A DNA stretch of 64,000 nt from Puteibacter caeruleilacunae (GTDB lineage: Bacteria > Bacteroidota > Bacteroidia > Bacteroidales > Prolixibacteraceae). Below the pieces are notes generated by a model, which was given only the letters and a program-made list of their open reading frames with translations, searched no databases and was not told the DNA's origin. Below are positions 63,372-64,000 of the stretch, one piece after another. The stretch is taken from NCBI GenBank assembly GCA_005217565.1, contig SJCO01000022.1, forward strand, positions 3,736 through 67,735. Reading direction: 5' to 3'. Position 1 is the first letter of the stretch; each line of letters opens with the position of its first letter. The position numbers were made by a program, and so were the translations under genes.

Positions 63372-64000
63372 ATGAAACAATTTATAGTAGTCTTGTTTTT
63401 CGCCATGTTGTTGTCTTCTAAAATGTACGGACAATGCAGTATTGATGAGCTATTCCCCATTAAACATGGGATGACGAAATCACAGGTAGTAAAAGTCTTA
63501 AATGATCAAGAGAACATACAAGATGTAAAAGAACTCGACAATAAATGGGATCATCCCGAATATTTAAAAGGGGATTCTGTTTTACTGTCACAGGTAAATT
63601 TTAAGTTTAAAACGCACGACTGCCTTGATAGCAATAACAACGAGGTAATATTGCTTTTTGCCGATGATGTCCTTTATGATATTACCTTGCGCGCTTGGTT
63701 CGATTCCAATAGTTTTGAAAAGTGCCACAACAATTATCGTTCTCTGTTTGCTTCACTTAACAAGTCGCTTCCGTGTTATGAAGAGGTTTCTATTTCAAGA
63801 AAGTATGGAGGAGAAGCTGAGAAGGTTAAAATTGGAGAAGGATTCAGGTTGTATCGCTCTGAGCAGGATATGAAAAACAAGCCTTTAGAGTATCCAGTGG
63901 TTCTTGAGTATAGTACCGACTATAAGTGTGTAACCAATCTCTTTTCTGGTGAACGCTGCAGGACTGGTAAGATCAATAAATATATGCTTCACTTAGGGTA
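63372..64000 (+). CDS. Secreted hypothetical protein, 3' end beyond the window
   Basis: An open frame from ATG 63372 runs off the right edge after 209 codons. The start gives a clear signal peptide (MKQFIVVLFFAMLLSSKMYGQ). The mature part is not recognised: it contains a GMTKSQVVKVLND segment like those of small-protein assembly or SmpA/BamE-type folds, and several cysteines. Separated from PUL C by 122 bp, it is probably an independent gene. Confidence 0.7.
   Translation, partial: MKQFIVVLFFAMLLSSKMYGQCSIDELFPIKHGMTKSQVVKVLNDQENIQDVKELDNKWDHPEYLKGDSVLLSQVNFKFKTHDCLDSNNNEVILLFADDVLYDITLRAWFDSNSFEKCHNNYRSLFASLNKSLPCYEEVSISRKYGGEAEKVKIGEGFRLYRSEQDMKNKPLEYPVVLEYSTDYKCVTNLFSGERCRTGKINKYMLHLG

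Overview
The window comes from an AT-rich Bacteroidota genome of a polysaccharide-degrading specialist. The evidence is repeated SusC/SusD pairs, FecI/FecR-type sigma/anti-sigma pairs joined to STN-bearing SusC receptors, a hybrid two-component regulator, formylglycine sulfatases, and a type IX secretion tail. A marine or gut Marinilabiliales-like organism would fit, but the genus cannot be fixed from the sequence alone. No rRNA, tRNA or CRISPR array was seen.

Region 1 (1-2.3 kb) is a rearranged edge of a polysaccharide utilisation locus (PUL). It holds a SusD C-terminus, a ~190-bp structured repeat, a decayed tail of a GH95-like gene, an intact GH28 gene, and a second copy of the same repeat. 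Region 2 (2.4-13.3 kb) is PUL A: ECF sigma factor, FecR, STN-SusC, SusD, a GH95-like enzyme and a sulfatase. Region 3 (13.4-17.1 kb, minus strand) has an overlapping rhodanese/cysteine desulfurase pair, an alpha/beta hydrolase and an unknown membrane protein. Region 4 (17.2-37.2 kb) is PUL B: a palindromic operator cluster, two SusC/SusD pairs, a lipoprotein with an FGE-like fold, a PL8 lyase with a type IX secretion tail, a hybrid two-component regulator on the opposite strand, and a GH88 unsaturated glucuronyl hydrolase. PL8 plus GH88 points to a uronic-acid glycan such as chondroitin or hyaluronan.

Region 5 (37.3-44.4 kb) is an accessory island, all on the minus strand. In transcription order it carries two iteron-like arrays with a 14-bp inverted repeat, a long structured non-coding leader, a two-winged-helix protein, a stand-alone reverse transcriptase, ~80-bp repeats, a 10-bp purine-rich array, and two paralogous proteins that combine an HTH domain with four helicase-associated repeats. 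This is the best candidate for an undescribed system. Region 6 (44.1-48.9 kb) has a sigma-factor remnant, a membrane-bound AraC regulator, two small exported or membrane proteins and a TonB-dependent receptor of the OMP_b-brl_3 type.

Region 7 (49.1-63.2 kb) is PUL C: ECF sigma factor, FecR, STN-SusC, SusD, sulfatase, an unrecognised 797-residue exported protein, GH20 hexosaminidase and a second sulfatase. It probably targets a sulfated amino-sugar glycan. A truncated secreted protein closes the window. Within the PULs, SusC/SusD bind and import oligosaccharides, the exported lyases, hydrolases and sulfatases cut and desulfate them, and sigma/anti-sigma or hybrid regulators sense the products. 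Stable hairpins sit after several susD genes and between fecR and susC.
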